A program made the translations under genes and the position numbers. The notes beneath the pieces were generated by a model, which was given only the letters and a program-made list of their open reading frames with translations, had not been told where the DNA came from and did not search any database. From Monosporascus cannonballus (taxonomy: Eukaryota; Ascomycota; Sordariomycetes; Xylariales), in assembly GCA_004154925.1 (NCBI GenBank), contig QJNS01000083.1:1-64000 (forward strand): DNA of 64,000 nt, written 5' to 3'. Below are positions 11,530 through 21,502 of the stretch, piece by piece. The stretch's first letter is position 1. Each line of letters begins with the position of its first letter.

Positions 11530-12882
11530 CTAAAATTTGTCAACCAACATTGGAGAATCCTCCTCATAGCTCCAAGCACCACGCCTCCAGAGTTCCCTTC
11601 CTACAGACGTCCCATCACCATCTTCCTCCTCCGTCCTCTCACCCTCGCCAAACAAAGGCTTGAAAACCGCATCATGGCTCACCCACATTAGGTTCATAAC
11701 AACCGCCATCGCGACAGCCATCCACCGCGGCGCCCTGCCCTCGTCGTTATCGGCCAGCAGCCGGCTCAGACCGAACACGGCGAATAGCAGGGGCGCCCAT
11801 GCGGCAAGAAGCAGTAACCGCCCGATCTCCTGCCGCCGCGTCGTGACGGTGTATGGCTGGAGCTGCGCCAGGTAGCTCTGGTACTCCTCCGGCAGGCCGT
11901 GCTCCGCCGCCCCGTCCCGGATGAGCTTCAGGTAGCGCGCCGAGGGCTGCGCGTACGAGGGGTCCGGACGCCGGACGGGAAGGGCGAGCTTTAAGAGGGC
12001 TTTGCGCAGCCGGTGAAGGCAGGCGTCACCGTCGTCGTCACCGCCGTCCTCCGCCGGCCGGGTAGGGTCGGGTATGCGGGGCGCGTACAACGTGTGGGCG
12101 AGGAACGGCTTCGGCAGCCCCGGGACGGGCGGCTTCTCGGGCACGTGCAGCGCCGGCGGTAGCGGGAAGCACGGCGTCTGCACGTCGTGATACGAGGCCC
12201 CGCCGCCCTCGGTGCGGATGATGGTCGCGTAATCCTCGCGCGTCACCTCGTACACGACGCCGTAGAGGCCCTTGGCCCAGGTCGGTCTGCCGCGTTGCGC
12301 TTCTACGCCCCCCGCTCCGTATCCACGCGAACATACGTCCGCGTCCACATGTGCCTCGCGCTCTACGCCGCTACCGTCCTCACCCCGGCTAGGGTACGGT
12401 GCCGGCGGGTTCGTAGGGTCGCGCGGGACGGGGGGCAGATCGGGCATCTTGGGCGGCGGCCTGGGGACCTTCCGCGGCGCTGTGTTCGCGAAGCACGGCT
12501 CCTGGTAGGGGACCCCTGGCAGGTCGAACGTCAGCTCGAATGCGGGCGCGCACACGTTGATCTGGCTCAGCGGCTTAATGCCGCGGGTACCGCGGAACGT
12601 CTCCGCAGACAGGTTAGACCCATACGCCAGGTAGAGGACTGTCTTCTCTTTCTCCGCCGTGGCCGCATCATCATCGGCGGCGGCGCGGGCGAGGCGTTCC
12701 GGCGAGGTCTGCGGGATCGGTGCATGCGACGGGGCGGGCTGGCGGCGGGTAAATGGCAGAGAGGAGAGGAAGTTGCTGCGGATGCGCTCGAATTGGCATT
12801 GCGTGCGCGACTGCGCTTCCGGTAGCGGCTGGTCTCGGCGCTGGCTGCGGCCTTCTTCGATGGCGTACTCGGTAGGGTTCAT
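11530..12882 (-). CDS. gamma-glutamylcyclotransferase-like protein with C-terminal membrane segments
   Basis: 450 residues, single exon, ATG at 12882. The catalytic fold is shown by LYLAYGSNLS (substrate-binding YGSNL, residues 87-91), the block KGLYGVVYEVTREDY, and TEGGGASYHDV, whose Glu (225) is the likely general acid/base. Family members release 5-oxoproline from gamma-glutamyl compounds and belong to glutathione turnover; the true substrate here is unknown. A Pro-rich low-complexity insert (about 138-200) separates the two halves. Two hydrophobic stretches follow the domain (about 355-377 and 387-403), with an acidic tail after them, so the enzyme is probably membrane-anchored, unlike the soluble human enzyme. 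GC is high and there are long overlapping frames on the other strand, which I take as shadows. Confidence 0.8.
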   Translation of the reverse strand: MNPTEYAIEEGRSQRRDQPLPEAQSRTQCQFERIRSNFLSSLPFTRRQPAPSHAPIPQTSPERLARAAADDDAATAEKEKTVLYLAYGSNLSAETFRGTRGIKPLSQINVCAPAFELTFDLPGVPYQEPCFANTAPRKVPRPPPKMPDLPPVPRDPTNPPAPYPSRGEDGSGVEREAHVDADVCSRGYGAGGVEAQRGRPTWAKGLYGVVYEVTREDYATIIRTEGGGASYHDVQTPCFPLPPALHVPEKPPVPGLPKPFLAHTLYAPRIPDPTRPAEDGGDDDGDACLHRLRKALLKLALPVRRPDPSYAQPSARYLKLIRDGAAEHGLPEEYQSYLAQLQPYTVTTRRQEIGRLLLLAAWAPLLFAVFGLSRLLADNDEGRAPRWMAVAMAVVMNLMWVSHDAVFKPLFGEGERTEEEDGDGTSVGRELWRRGAWSYEEDSPMLVDKF

Positions 12883-14685
12883 GATGTGATCGGGATGAAC
12901 TGTGATGCGATGTAACGTGATAACGACAAACCTTGGAGCTTCATTTATACAACGCGCACCAATAGGGAACCTCGGATGAGCTAGAAAGAGGTATTTGTGC
13001 CAAACACCCCTGATTGATTAACCAGTGACGAGAAGGTATAAAATAACAACAACTTCCTTGTTCCTTTTAACTACAAGCCAAACCGAAGCTCTACGCCATG
13101 GGATGGCTTACATGATGCACCTGTCGGTTCTCCGGGTTACCATGAGGGATGATGATTATAAATCAAGATCGGCATCGTATAGCGGTTTATTGCATGCTAT
13201 GTAGCAGGGGCTGAGGGGTCGCGCCGGTCACGCTAATATCGATCCCCTGGCAAACCTTCCCACCGCCCTTCCGACGACTACCTACGAAATATCAAGTCAT
13301 TGGTTTCGCCAGCCGTGGTGAGAAGGCTCACGTACAACTCTTTCTGTGAAGGGAGCATTTAAAATCGAGTGCTCATCTGACTAAACAGGCCATAGAATTC
13401 GCGAGCAGCACGGATTCCGATCCACTTCCCCTCACACTTCACTAATGTAGGAACGTCAGAGGTATGTACGGCCACCGGTTTGTCAGAAACTGAGGGTTTC
13501 ATACAATTTGCGGCTCCTCGAGGTTGTGCTTAAATATAGTCCCCATATTCCTCCTCCCCCACTCTGAATGGCCGGGCCGGTCCTTCGTATCAGCCCATGT
13601 CATCCTTATGTTCTGAACTCTTATAGCATATTCCACGGCGTGGAGCTCGTGATATACAGTGACCGTCCACATATTTTGGTTGAGGCAACGTCCAGCGTGC
13701 CTCCTGATTTCGGGCTCAAAGAACTCGCTTTTAAGAGGCCCTACCAGGATCACCAGCGGATGGATTAGGATCAACTCGTACGTGTGACTTGACACTGTGT
13801 GGTTCGAATGGCCTCATGACTCTGTTGAGGTGTTCATATGTGTGGCATTGGCATCCCTGACTCACTCGTCGAAGGGCGGGGCGATGCACATTCTTCCCTC
13901 AGAATGTCTAACTCGTTCCGCGTACGCATTAAAATCCCAAGACATCATGGGTACGGAAATCGGGTTAACTATTAAAGGACACTAGTATTCGCATGTAACT
14001 CAGGGGCTAGCGAGAGGTCGAGCAGCTGTGGCAGTTCGCCTCCTTGATTGGCTGTTAAAGCAGCGTCATCATTCTTTTGCGAAGGAGTGCCTAGCTCCAG
14101 GTTTTTACGTCCTGAACAGAGTTTCTCGGGCAGACCAGCTCGCAGGGCCCTTTACGATCGTATCTGGCCATCTGCACCTTAATCTTCACAAGCCTAGGCA
14201 TCACAGGGGCAAGGTGTTTCGAATAATTTCATGCGACCCAGTCATACATCATACCTCCCTCTCAGTAGCGGATTCCATTAGTCAGCGATCATAACATCTT
14301 ATCCGGGGTGGGAGCAACAATATGACTAAGGCAGTTGAGACTTATACGGCGCGTATGCCTTTAATTAGTATGGAGTAAAGGCATTGTAACATTGGTCGTG
14401 ACTGGATAGACCCGGAAAAGCCCACCCCTCCTCACTACTATGTTCGAATAGCTGCAGACGATTAGTCATGTCTACTCCATCTCGTCTGCTAAGCATACGA
14501 GATCCCGTAATAGGAGGGGCCGAAGGATCCGCGTGTTAGCGTAAGCAGCCTCCTTCGCTGCAGTTATGGGGTCTATAAGCCCTACCTGAGAACTCCTGTA
14601 TCAGTCATTCCAAGTACAACATGGGAGGTACAGGAGGACACCTCCCAATTAGTTGTCAATAAATAAAATGTGCTAAAATTTTACC
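12883..14685. other. intergenic, no gene seen
   Basis: Lies between the divergent cyclotransferase-like gene and the decayed dehydrogenase. Several frames of 60-100 codons exist on both strands but none shows a domain or splice pattern. Base composition is ordinary. Confidence 0.45.
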
Positions 14686-15700
14686 ATGTCAGCTCTTCAG
14701 GAATCTCAGATGACCAACTGACCAGCCGTCAAGAGCTATCTGCCCACTTGCCATTCGAACACATATGATTTCCCATCAAAGGCGAATACCGTCCTTAGCG
14801 GAAAGGCAGTCCTCATCACCGGCGCCTCGAAGGGAATCGGGAGAGGCATTGCTTTGAGGTTCGGCAAGGCTGGTGCTCGCAGATCGCTGTTGCTGCTCGC
14901 AGTAGCCCATCGTAGATTGAGCAGGAGATTCTAGTCACTACCGCGGAAGCTGGTGCCCGCTTCTGTGCAATCGAGAGTCTCTGCCGAGTTAGGTGGTAAG
15001 CTCGGAATATTGATTAACAACGCTGGACGATGGGAGACCGTCGCTCCTATTCCTGAATCCGTCGTCGACGACTTCTGGTCAACGTGGGAGTTTAACAGTA
15101 AGCTGCTGCCGGTCTCAGTCTTTTCCCCGTTATCCCAATTGTACTTTGAGCATCTGCGAGTCGGGTTCTCTCAGCTGCCGTAGTTTATAGGAGGCCCTAT
15201 AGCTCCGTAAAACTCTCTGCTGTATCCAAATAAAGGGGTGACTGATTCAGAATTTTACAGTCAGAGGCGTGTATCTCGTCACGTATGCTGTGATCCCAGC
15301 GCTTCTTGAGTCGCCAGCGCGCACTCTCCTTACCATCTCGAGCTGGGGTGCATATGTTTGTTAAAGGGGTTGTCCGGATATCAAACTTCGAAGTTCGCTG
15401 TTTGTAGATTTACTGGGTTTATTGCTAAAGAGTGCGAAGATGAAGGCCCAGTCCCAATTTCTGTGCATCCCGGGATGTTTTGACCGGGTTCACCTCGGTT
15501 GTTCCGAAGGAGCAACATGGGATTTTCGTGGAAAAGCCTGAATTGGCTGGTGGCATTTTGGATGGCTCTCGAAGGAAAGAAGGCAGTGATTGAATGGCCA
15601 GTTCATCAGTGCAACCTGGAATATGGAAGATGTAGAGGGGAGGAAAGGGGGTATCTTTGAGCGGGATCTGTTGAGGTTCAGGTTGACCATTGGGCTCTGA
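14686..15700 (+). pseudogene. decayed short-chain dehydrogenase/reductase gene
   Basis: A full-length family member can be traced across three frames. It begins at ATG 14686, has an in-frame TGA at 14719 and then reads through the cofactor motif LITGASKGIGRGIALRF (about 14811-14861). A one-base loss near 14880 and a TAG a little further on break the next block (IAVAARSS). The frame resumes at GKLGILINNAGR, and WEFN leads into an intron that still has GTAAGC and TTTTACAG ends (about 15095-15261). Splicing would give RGVYLVTYAVIPALLES. The catalytic region survives in part as GYQTSKFAV (YxxxK), followed by ISVHPGM and a stop, then EQHGIFVEKPELAGGIL in a shifted frame. The last frame ends LLRFRLTIGL with TGA at 15698. 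Several independent lesions mean it cannot make a working enzyme. The next feature is a second decayed oxidoreductase. Confidence 0.85.
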
Positions 15701-16109
15701 TTTATCCGGTACGAGCCATGGAATGACCATAGTCACATTGCAGCGATAGCCTTTTCCTAGCAATGATGGATACACGGGCATGAGCCGCACAGGGAGAAGA
15801 AAGCCCCGTGCGCCGTCGTCCTCAGCTAAACGCGGTGCTCATATCCCTCACAAACCGCGGCGCCCGGTCCAGTTCTTGCTGATAATAGTCGCACAAGCCG
15901 CCGGTCGAGTTGGACTATTGGAAACGCCGCGCTCGACCTTGGTAGACACCGTAGAGATACAGTTCCCCGATACGCATCAGAAGCAGTGGGAAACTAGTCC
16001 CAGAAGTCGAACTTGTGGTACGTGCTTCTCTGACACTTGGATGGTTAATTATTCTCCCGATATTTCATCATGTTTTACTCTTTGACCTTGGCCAGCCATT
16101 CGGTTTGTC

Positions 16110-16862
16110 ATGGCTTTCAAGAACATCGCCGTATTTAGCGCAAACGACTGAATTAGAGACGCCATCCTCCGAGCACTTTGACGAGACAGCAAGCAACAGC
16201 ATGCCATCATCGCCTTCGTTCCACCGGATACGAATCTAAAATGGGGGCAATCAGACTCAGGGAGCTCGGTCATGGATGTAGACCTTTACGGCGTGTCACG
16301 AGGGGCGCTCGCTTCGGCGCTGATGGGTGTGGACGCAGTGGTCAGCACACGAATGCTCTGGAAGCTCAAGTTGTGATTCAAGATGCCGCCGCAGACACTG
16401 GCGTCCAACGATTCTACCCTAGCGAGTACGGGATACATGGTATATACAGGAAGCCTAACGACCCCTCAAGGTTATATCCGCTCAGCAAGAGGCCTAGATC
16501 TCCCTCGCGAGTTGTCCCCTGATAGCTAGGTCTTCTCGACGTGGGACCAGAAGCGCCGGAGAGCTTCGGAGCGCCGTGGAAGTTAAGATCAGCCCACTAA
16601 CGAATTTCTTCATGGGCTCAACGAGAGAGCTGTCCCTCCGCCCAGCGGTACTAAGCAGAAAAATGACTTACACAGTCCTTAGCCGCAAGAACTTCTATGG
16701 CTAGGATCGTGAGTTGATACGTGTCCCTGGACTTAGAAAGATGCGGAAGAGTACGTACTACACATCATCAGTGATCCATCTGCTAACGCGCAATACGAGC
16801 GTCTGGATAATGTCGCCAAGTACCTCGTGGCGTGGCAACAGTGGAGCTGCCCCTTAGGGCAG
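16110..16862 (+). pseudogene. decayed NmrA-like / isoflavone-reductase-like gene
   Basis: Starts ATG at 16110 with MAFKNIAVFSAND and then TGA, where the family normally has its GxxGxxG cofactor loop. Pieces in other frames match the family layout in order: HAIIAFVPPDTNLKW, LASALMGVDAVVSTR, then ALEAQVVIQDAAADTG followed by VQRFYPSEYGIHG (16360-16440, the best-preserved block), then KMTYTVLSRKNFYG with a stop, and EEYVLHIISDPSANAQ followed by LDNVAKYLVAW. The end is placed near 16862 by a stop after CPLGQRL. Living relatives bind NAD(P)H and act as regulators or reductases, often in secondary metabolism. Many frameshifts and stops make this copy dead. It lies about 410 bp after the dead dehydrogenase on the same strand. 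Confidence 0.75.
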
Positions 16863-17288
16863 CGCCTGTGAAGCCTGCGTTGGCGGCATCGGTGCCAGCG
16901 GCGGTCCCCGGAGTCTCCTGACCACTACTTGGAGATCCTGGTGCACTCAGTGGATAAAATTGTGGAATAGACGGCTGCCATCACCATGGACACCATGCCG
17001 GCGGCTGTCACGCCGAGGGGCGCGTCATAGCGGGCGGTCGAGCCGGAAGGCGGAGCGCCCCAGCTCCCAAAGACATGGAGATATCTAAGAAAGACGCTGT
17101 CTATTATCCTGAGAAGAAGCACCTGCATCTGGCTCTTTGAATGAGTGAAGATCGACCCGTTTTCCTCCTGGATTGAGAGCCTCAAAAGCTAGACAAAGCC
17201 CAACTGACGACTTCTTTCCCTTCCTGTCATACTATCACTCCTTTACCCACCGATCACACCCCCTTGTCCATCTCCATGTCATTTCTAT
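16863..17288. other. short intergenic stretch, nothing recognised
   Basis: Between the decayed NmrA-like gene and the 3' end of the 2EXR gene. A minus-strand frame of 86 codons (16925-17185) has no recognisable family and no flanking splice sites. Confidence 0.4.
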
Positions 17289-18479
17289 CTATGCCAGTCC
17301 CAAAGGTCGCTTTGTGGGTCTTAACTGAGCGGACTGGAGATATTGCACACGCGTTTCGGTCAAGTCAGGCCAAACCCTGGTCAATCGGTACGGGAAGCAG
17401 CCCTCCCCCCTGATAGAGCTACTGGCGAACGGCAGGGGCACGTAGGAGTCGCCGAAGCGGTCGCGGTGCACATCCTGCACGGAGGTCAGCTCCGCGAGGG
17501 TATGGTCGCCTATCTCCTGCGCATGCGCGTCTATCATGACGAGTACCCCCTGGCGCCGCTCGTAGTGGGCGGGCACTCCCCCGGACGGCGGCAGAGATTG
17601 GGACTCGGGAGCGGACGCTGACCCTGATTCGGATTTGGGTTCGGCTGGCCGTGCCTCGGCCTCGGCCTCGAACCCGACCCCGACGAGCATGCCTGGGACC
17701 ACCTGCGCGACGGCGTGCATGACCTCCCTGCTACCCCGTGCCACGTTGATGCAGTATCGGTTCCAGGCGACGCCGACGGGGAGCGGCGTCAGCTGCGGAT
17801 CGTACGCCCAGCCGGACTCGTAGTCATTGTCTGAACCACCGGTCTTGGCACTCGCCGTGAAGGTCTCTTCGTACGGCAAGTTGAAGCTGCAGTTCTCGAG
17901 CGACAGGCTCAGGATGTCGTCCGCGTGTACGTGGATGACGCGGGAGACCTTGGGCGTGTGGCGTATTACGACAGCGTCGGCACGAGGCGACGAGCATCCC
18001 CCGTCCCCCTCCGTTGCCGCCATGGGTGTCAGCCGGCGCAGCTGCTCATCACCGGCACGGATAAAGAGGCCCCGCCGAGGGCGCGTGAGCACCACCGTCG
18101 CCCTCCTGTCGGGTGGAATGGCGCACACATCTCTCGCCTCGCGACACGTCTGTCTGATAATGTTGCGGGCCTGCCAGGCGCTGGGGTCGTACTCGGAAAC
18201 CTCCTCGTCTGAGTCCTCAATGGCGAGGCGGCGCATGTCCAGGTACAGCCATGGTGGCGAATCGCTGCGGTTCACGCCTGCGTGGTCCCCCGGGAAGCTG
18301 TGCACGTTGAAGAAGTTGATCCCCGGTGTCGGGATCGCGGCTTGCCAGATCTGAGCTCTGAGTTCTGGGGGCAGTGATGCGAAGTAAGGGAATGAGTGGG
18401 AGTCTGAGAAAACACAGCGATGACTTCTGTTGTGGTCGCCGTCATCGCCATCATGATGAAAGTGTTCGTGTGCTACCAT
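17289..18479 (-). CDS. 2EXR-domain protein of unknown function
   Basis: 396 residues, one exon, ATG at 18479 after a His-rich start. Residues about 28-60 carry the 2EXR signature of moulds: FPYFASLPPELRAQIW, then AIPTPGINFFNVHSF. The middle holds RNIIRQTCREARDVC and VIRHTPKVSRVIHVHADDI, which also fit this fungus-specific family of large paralogous sets with no proven biochemical role. There is no signal peptide or membrane span. A low-complexity Ala/Glu/Ser-rich stretch sits near 270-300, and the C-terminus (PYRLTRVWPDLTETRVQYLQS) is ordered-looking. The family is sometimes compared with F-box-like proteins, but nothing here proves that. Confidence 0.8.
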   Translation of the reverse strand: MVAHEHFHHDGDDGDHNRSHRCVFSDSHSFPYFASLPPELRAQIWQAAIPTPGINFFNVHSFPGDHAGVNRSDSPPWLYLDMRRLAIEDSDEEVSEYDPSAWQARNIIRQTCREARDVCAIPPDRRATVVLTRPRRGLFIRAGDEQLRRLTPMAATEGDGGCSSPRADAVVIRHTPKVSRVIHVHADDILSLSLENCSFNLPYEETFTASAKTGGSDNDYESGWAYDPQLTPLPVGVAWNRYCINVARGSREVMHAVAQVVPGMLVGVGFEAEAEARPAEPKSESGSASAPESQSLPPSGGVPAHYERRQGVLVMIDAHAQEIGDHTLAELTSVQDVHRDRFGDSYVPLPFASSSIRGEGCFPYRLTRVWPDLTETRVQYLQSAQLRPTKRPLGLA

Positions 18480-19462
18480 ATTCTAGAGCTTCTGGCTTCT
18501 TGTACTCGAATCACCGGGGCAGAGTAGTAGGATGGGGTTGCTCATCCTAGTCTTCTCTAGAGGACAACACAAAATTATAGATGTGAGATTCAGCTTGGTA
18601 CCTACATAGCCCGTATGCGAGCGATATGATGTTGAAATAAGCTCAATGCGATGATCTTCGCCCCACCGCCGCCACAGCGCATTCCCCCCCACTAAACCGG
18701 ACCTAATTTAGGCTATAGCGATGGTGTACTGAGTACACATAGGGGAGGGTGGTGTAATTTCTCTCAAGTCATCCCCATTGAATGTAATTGCCAGTAAGGT
18801 TTCCCAAGTTTGATACATGGCTGAGTGAGCAGCAAAATCCCGGGTTGGGCGTTCACAGACTGGTCTATAAGAGCGTTGGCCTTAACTTTATATAACGTTG
18901 TAGCATGGCGTCAACTGAATAGTAAGCGATGTGAGCTAGCAATGTCAAAGGCCGGAGGAATAAGACTAATAATTCACCACACGAGCTACGTTTAATAAAC
19001 TACTTAAAGAACAGTAACTGACTTGTATGTAGCTTTGCCGATACATGATCATTTATCTAATTCTTCGTGTGTGCTCACGAGATACCCTTAGGGCGTCCCT
19101 TGCAGAGTCCGCCGTAGCCAAGGCATACATCTCCCATTGTCTCCATGAGCTCATGATGTCGTCGACCCGCGAACACCACCGATGACACAACCGGGCACAT
19201 GATGGACTTGGGAAAGTCAAACGTGGTGTAGGGACTTGTGTGAGGAACCTACATCGAGCAGCTTTTATGTAACCTCAGGCAAATGAAGATAATAAGTCAT
19301 TTCACATGAGTTCATGCGGCCTCTCATCGTCTTCGTTTGGTTCGTTTGCTATCATAGGTTGCGGGCATACGGAATAACTCGCGGGTGTAACACCAGGCCT
19401 GGATCCGGACGTGTGATGATACCGACGTCATCGTACAGGCACAATTCCAGATGTCGTAGATA
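18480..19462. other. intergenic, no gene seen
   Basis: 5' flank of the 2EXR gene and 3' flank of the next minus-strand gene. No frame above about 80 codons and no recognised motif. Confidence 0.45.
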
Positions 19463-21502
19463 TCATGTCCACTTAATCAGAGCATCCACGAGCGTCCTAG
19501 CATCAGAGAGCAGTCTGTTGAGAAAGACTCGCCTCTCTGAAGATCGGTGACTAGGGATCATCATCGATTTGTGACGACGCTTTGAGTAGCTGGCGAACAC
19601 AATGCCGCGATTGGGGCTCCTATATTTTGACTGGGACTCTCTTGTGGTAGTTGAGTATGGGAGAGGGACATAGTCGGCGTAAAAGGAACGGGCCCATCCT
19701 TGAGATAGCTCATCAATATCTGCTGCCTTATCTCTGTATTCCTCCCATTCGTTAGATTTGAGCCGCTTGAGGTGGGCGTCAACTCCGACCTGGAAAGGTG
19801 ACACAACCTCGTTCAACCCATAGCCAGCAAGCAGCCGACCTGTCATCAGCAAGTTTGGACGTGCCACCACAGCGCAACCTGGAGACGGAGGGCCAAAGGT
19901 TGCTATGTTGGGCGAATCCGCAAGTGGGCGTCTTGATGGATCCCAATGGTGTCCTGCGGCAATAGGCCATAGGCTAACCACATATATCATATCGAAATGA
20001 TATTTCTTTGCGATGCGAGCGGCCCATATGGCTCCTTGCGTCGCCACGGCTCCATTCAGGGGACATTCCAAAGTAAGGAATTTAGAATCAATAGGTGTAT
20101 AAGTTGGTGTCATCTCGCCGGTTAAGGAGTCTACTAGTGGAGTCGGGCGAGTTGCTTTGACAGGGAGACCGCGAAAGGGAGAGCTTGTATTTGCTGGCTT
20201 GGTGTCATCCTTAGGAGGTAGCCCTGGCGCCTCTAACGCATTTAGTGTAGGTGAGGGTTCTTGAAACTCTGCAATATCGTCGTCGCTAAGGCTGTAGAAG
20301 TCACCCAGCATGGGCTCCCTGAGTATCCTTTCGCTGATGATCTGTGAAGTGACTGAGGATAACGAAACTGCACTGGCGGACCTCTGCAGCAGCCGTGATC
20401 GAAGGACACCCTCCCTACTTACAAAGACCCTATCGCCTGAAGCCGGATCCCCTTGGCGACACCCCCATGTCTCTTGTGCCACCCTCTTGTTTCTCTGGTC
20501 TTCGCCATCGGGCGTCCAGAATCGGGAAGGTGACCCGAGTGATGGGCCAACTGCGCTGTCCGGTGTAGGTAGCGAGGTAGTAGACATCGACGGTTTGATT
20601 TGTAAGCCAGGGCAGTCTTCCCCGTTATCTGAAGCAGGCGGCGAATCGATACTAGGCACCTGGAAGGGCGGATAGGGGCGCTGTTTGGGAAACAAGGAGA
20701 TCTTTGGCTGGGCCACGCCCCTCGGAGGAGCGGTAGGTGAAGGCGTTGTCAAACCCGAACTAGCACTCTGCTTTCTCCTTAATCTGACTGTGCCGGATCC
20801 TGTTATTATGGGTGAAGGTAGAAGCCTCAGGGACTCAGCTGCATCATCCTTGATTCCTCGACCACTTTCTGAGTTAATATGAGGCGGTTTGAACAGGGCA
20901 GATATGTGATTTAGTGGGTAGTCGGCTGGCCTCTTCTCATCGGTGGATTGTACCCTTTTTAATATGTCGCCGTGCGGTGAACGTTCTAACGGAGTCGCTG
21001 GGGGCGTCAGTCTCCCGGATATACGCATAATTTCTTCCTTAAAGAAAAGTGAAGCTTCGGGAAATCTGAACCCAGAGAGCCGCGGCGCGACGGATGAGGC
21101 GTAGGGAAGATCCACCTCCGAGGGGACGACAGAGGGAGAGCCGTTCTGAACTGGGAGACAGTCGGTCCGTTTCGGTGACGTCTGTTCTGATGGTATCCTT
21201 CCGTCGTCACGATATGGCCCAGGGGCACTCTGAGAACGCCCTTTATCCTCCGCATGCCGCTCGTAGCCCTCGCCACGTGGGTCACGGGGCATCATATGAA
21301 GTGACGTTGGCCGTAGGTACGCCGGCGACGGGAAGATTTGGGTGGACTCCGAAGGTTTCGTATCCTGAGCTGCTTTCTCTTTCCTTCTGGTGCCGCTGAA
21401 CAGCTTCTCCAACCGGTCCAGTCCATTCGCCATAATCATCGCAAACTGTCTGAGGAATCGCCACTCTGAAGCCAAGATTAGCTGTGTGAAGGAAAGGTTC
21501 AT
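19463..21502 (-). CDS. protein of unknown function with a disordered middle and a conserved-looking C-terminal domain
   Basis: 679 residues, single exon, ATG at 21502. Residues about 10-40 look ordered (ASEWRFLRQFAMIMANGLDRLEKLF). They are followed by some 400 residues rich in Ser, Pro, Arg and Gly, which are typical of disorder and phosphorylation. From about residue 470 the protein is ordered again: LTLECPLNGAVATQGAIWAARIAKKYHFDMIYVVSLWPIA, then a VARPNLLMTGRLLAGYGL block and SFYADYVPLPYST. The last block is Arg/Lys-rich and ends DARTLVDALIKWT. There is no signal peptide or membrane span. I recognise it only as the kind of protein annotated as hypothetical across moulds. Coding bias and the long clean frame argue that it is real. 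Confidence 0.72.
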   Translation of the reverse strand: MNLSFTQLILASEWRFLRQFAMIMANGLDRLEKLFSGTRRKEKAAQDTKPSESTQIFPSPAYLRPTSLHMMPRDPRGEGYERHAEDKGRSQSAPGPYRDDGRIPSEQTSPKRTDCLPVQNGSPSVVPSEVDLPYASSVAPRLSGFRFPEASLFFKEEIMRISGRLTPPATPLERSPHGDILKRVQSTDEKRPADYPLNHISALFKPPHINSESGRGIKDDAAESLRLLPSPIITGSGTVRLRRKQSASSGLTTPSPTAPPRGVAQPKISLFPKQRPYPPFQVPSIDSPPASDNGEDCPGLQIKPSMSTTSLPTPDSAVGPSLGSPSRFWTPDGEDQRNKRVAQETWGCRQGDPASGDRVFVSREGVLRSRLLQRSASAVSLSSVTSQIISERILREPMLGDFYSLSDDDIAEFQEPSPTLNALEAPGLPPKDDTKPANTSSPFRGLPVKATRPTPLVDSLTGEMTPTYTPIDSKFLTLECPLNGAVATQGAIWAARIAKKYHFDMIYVVSLWPIAAGHHWDPSRRPLADSPNIATFGPPSPGCAVVARPNLLMTGRLLAGYGLNEVVSPFQVGVDAHLKRLKSNEWEEYRDKAADIDELSQGWARSFYADYVPLPYSTTTRESQSKYRSPNRGIVFASYSKRRHKSMMIPSHRSSERRVFLNRLLSDARTLVDALIKWT

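Noticed and set aside
12187..12825. 212-codon plus-strand open frame
   Set aside because: Opposite the GC-rich cyclotransferase-like gene; Arg/Ala-rich and without any domain.
13790..13820. GGTTCGAAT string resembling a tRNA T-arm
   Set aside because: No acceptor stem, anticodon arm or A-box at the right distance could be found.
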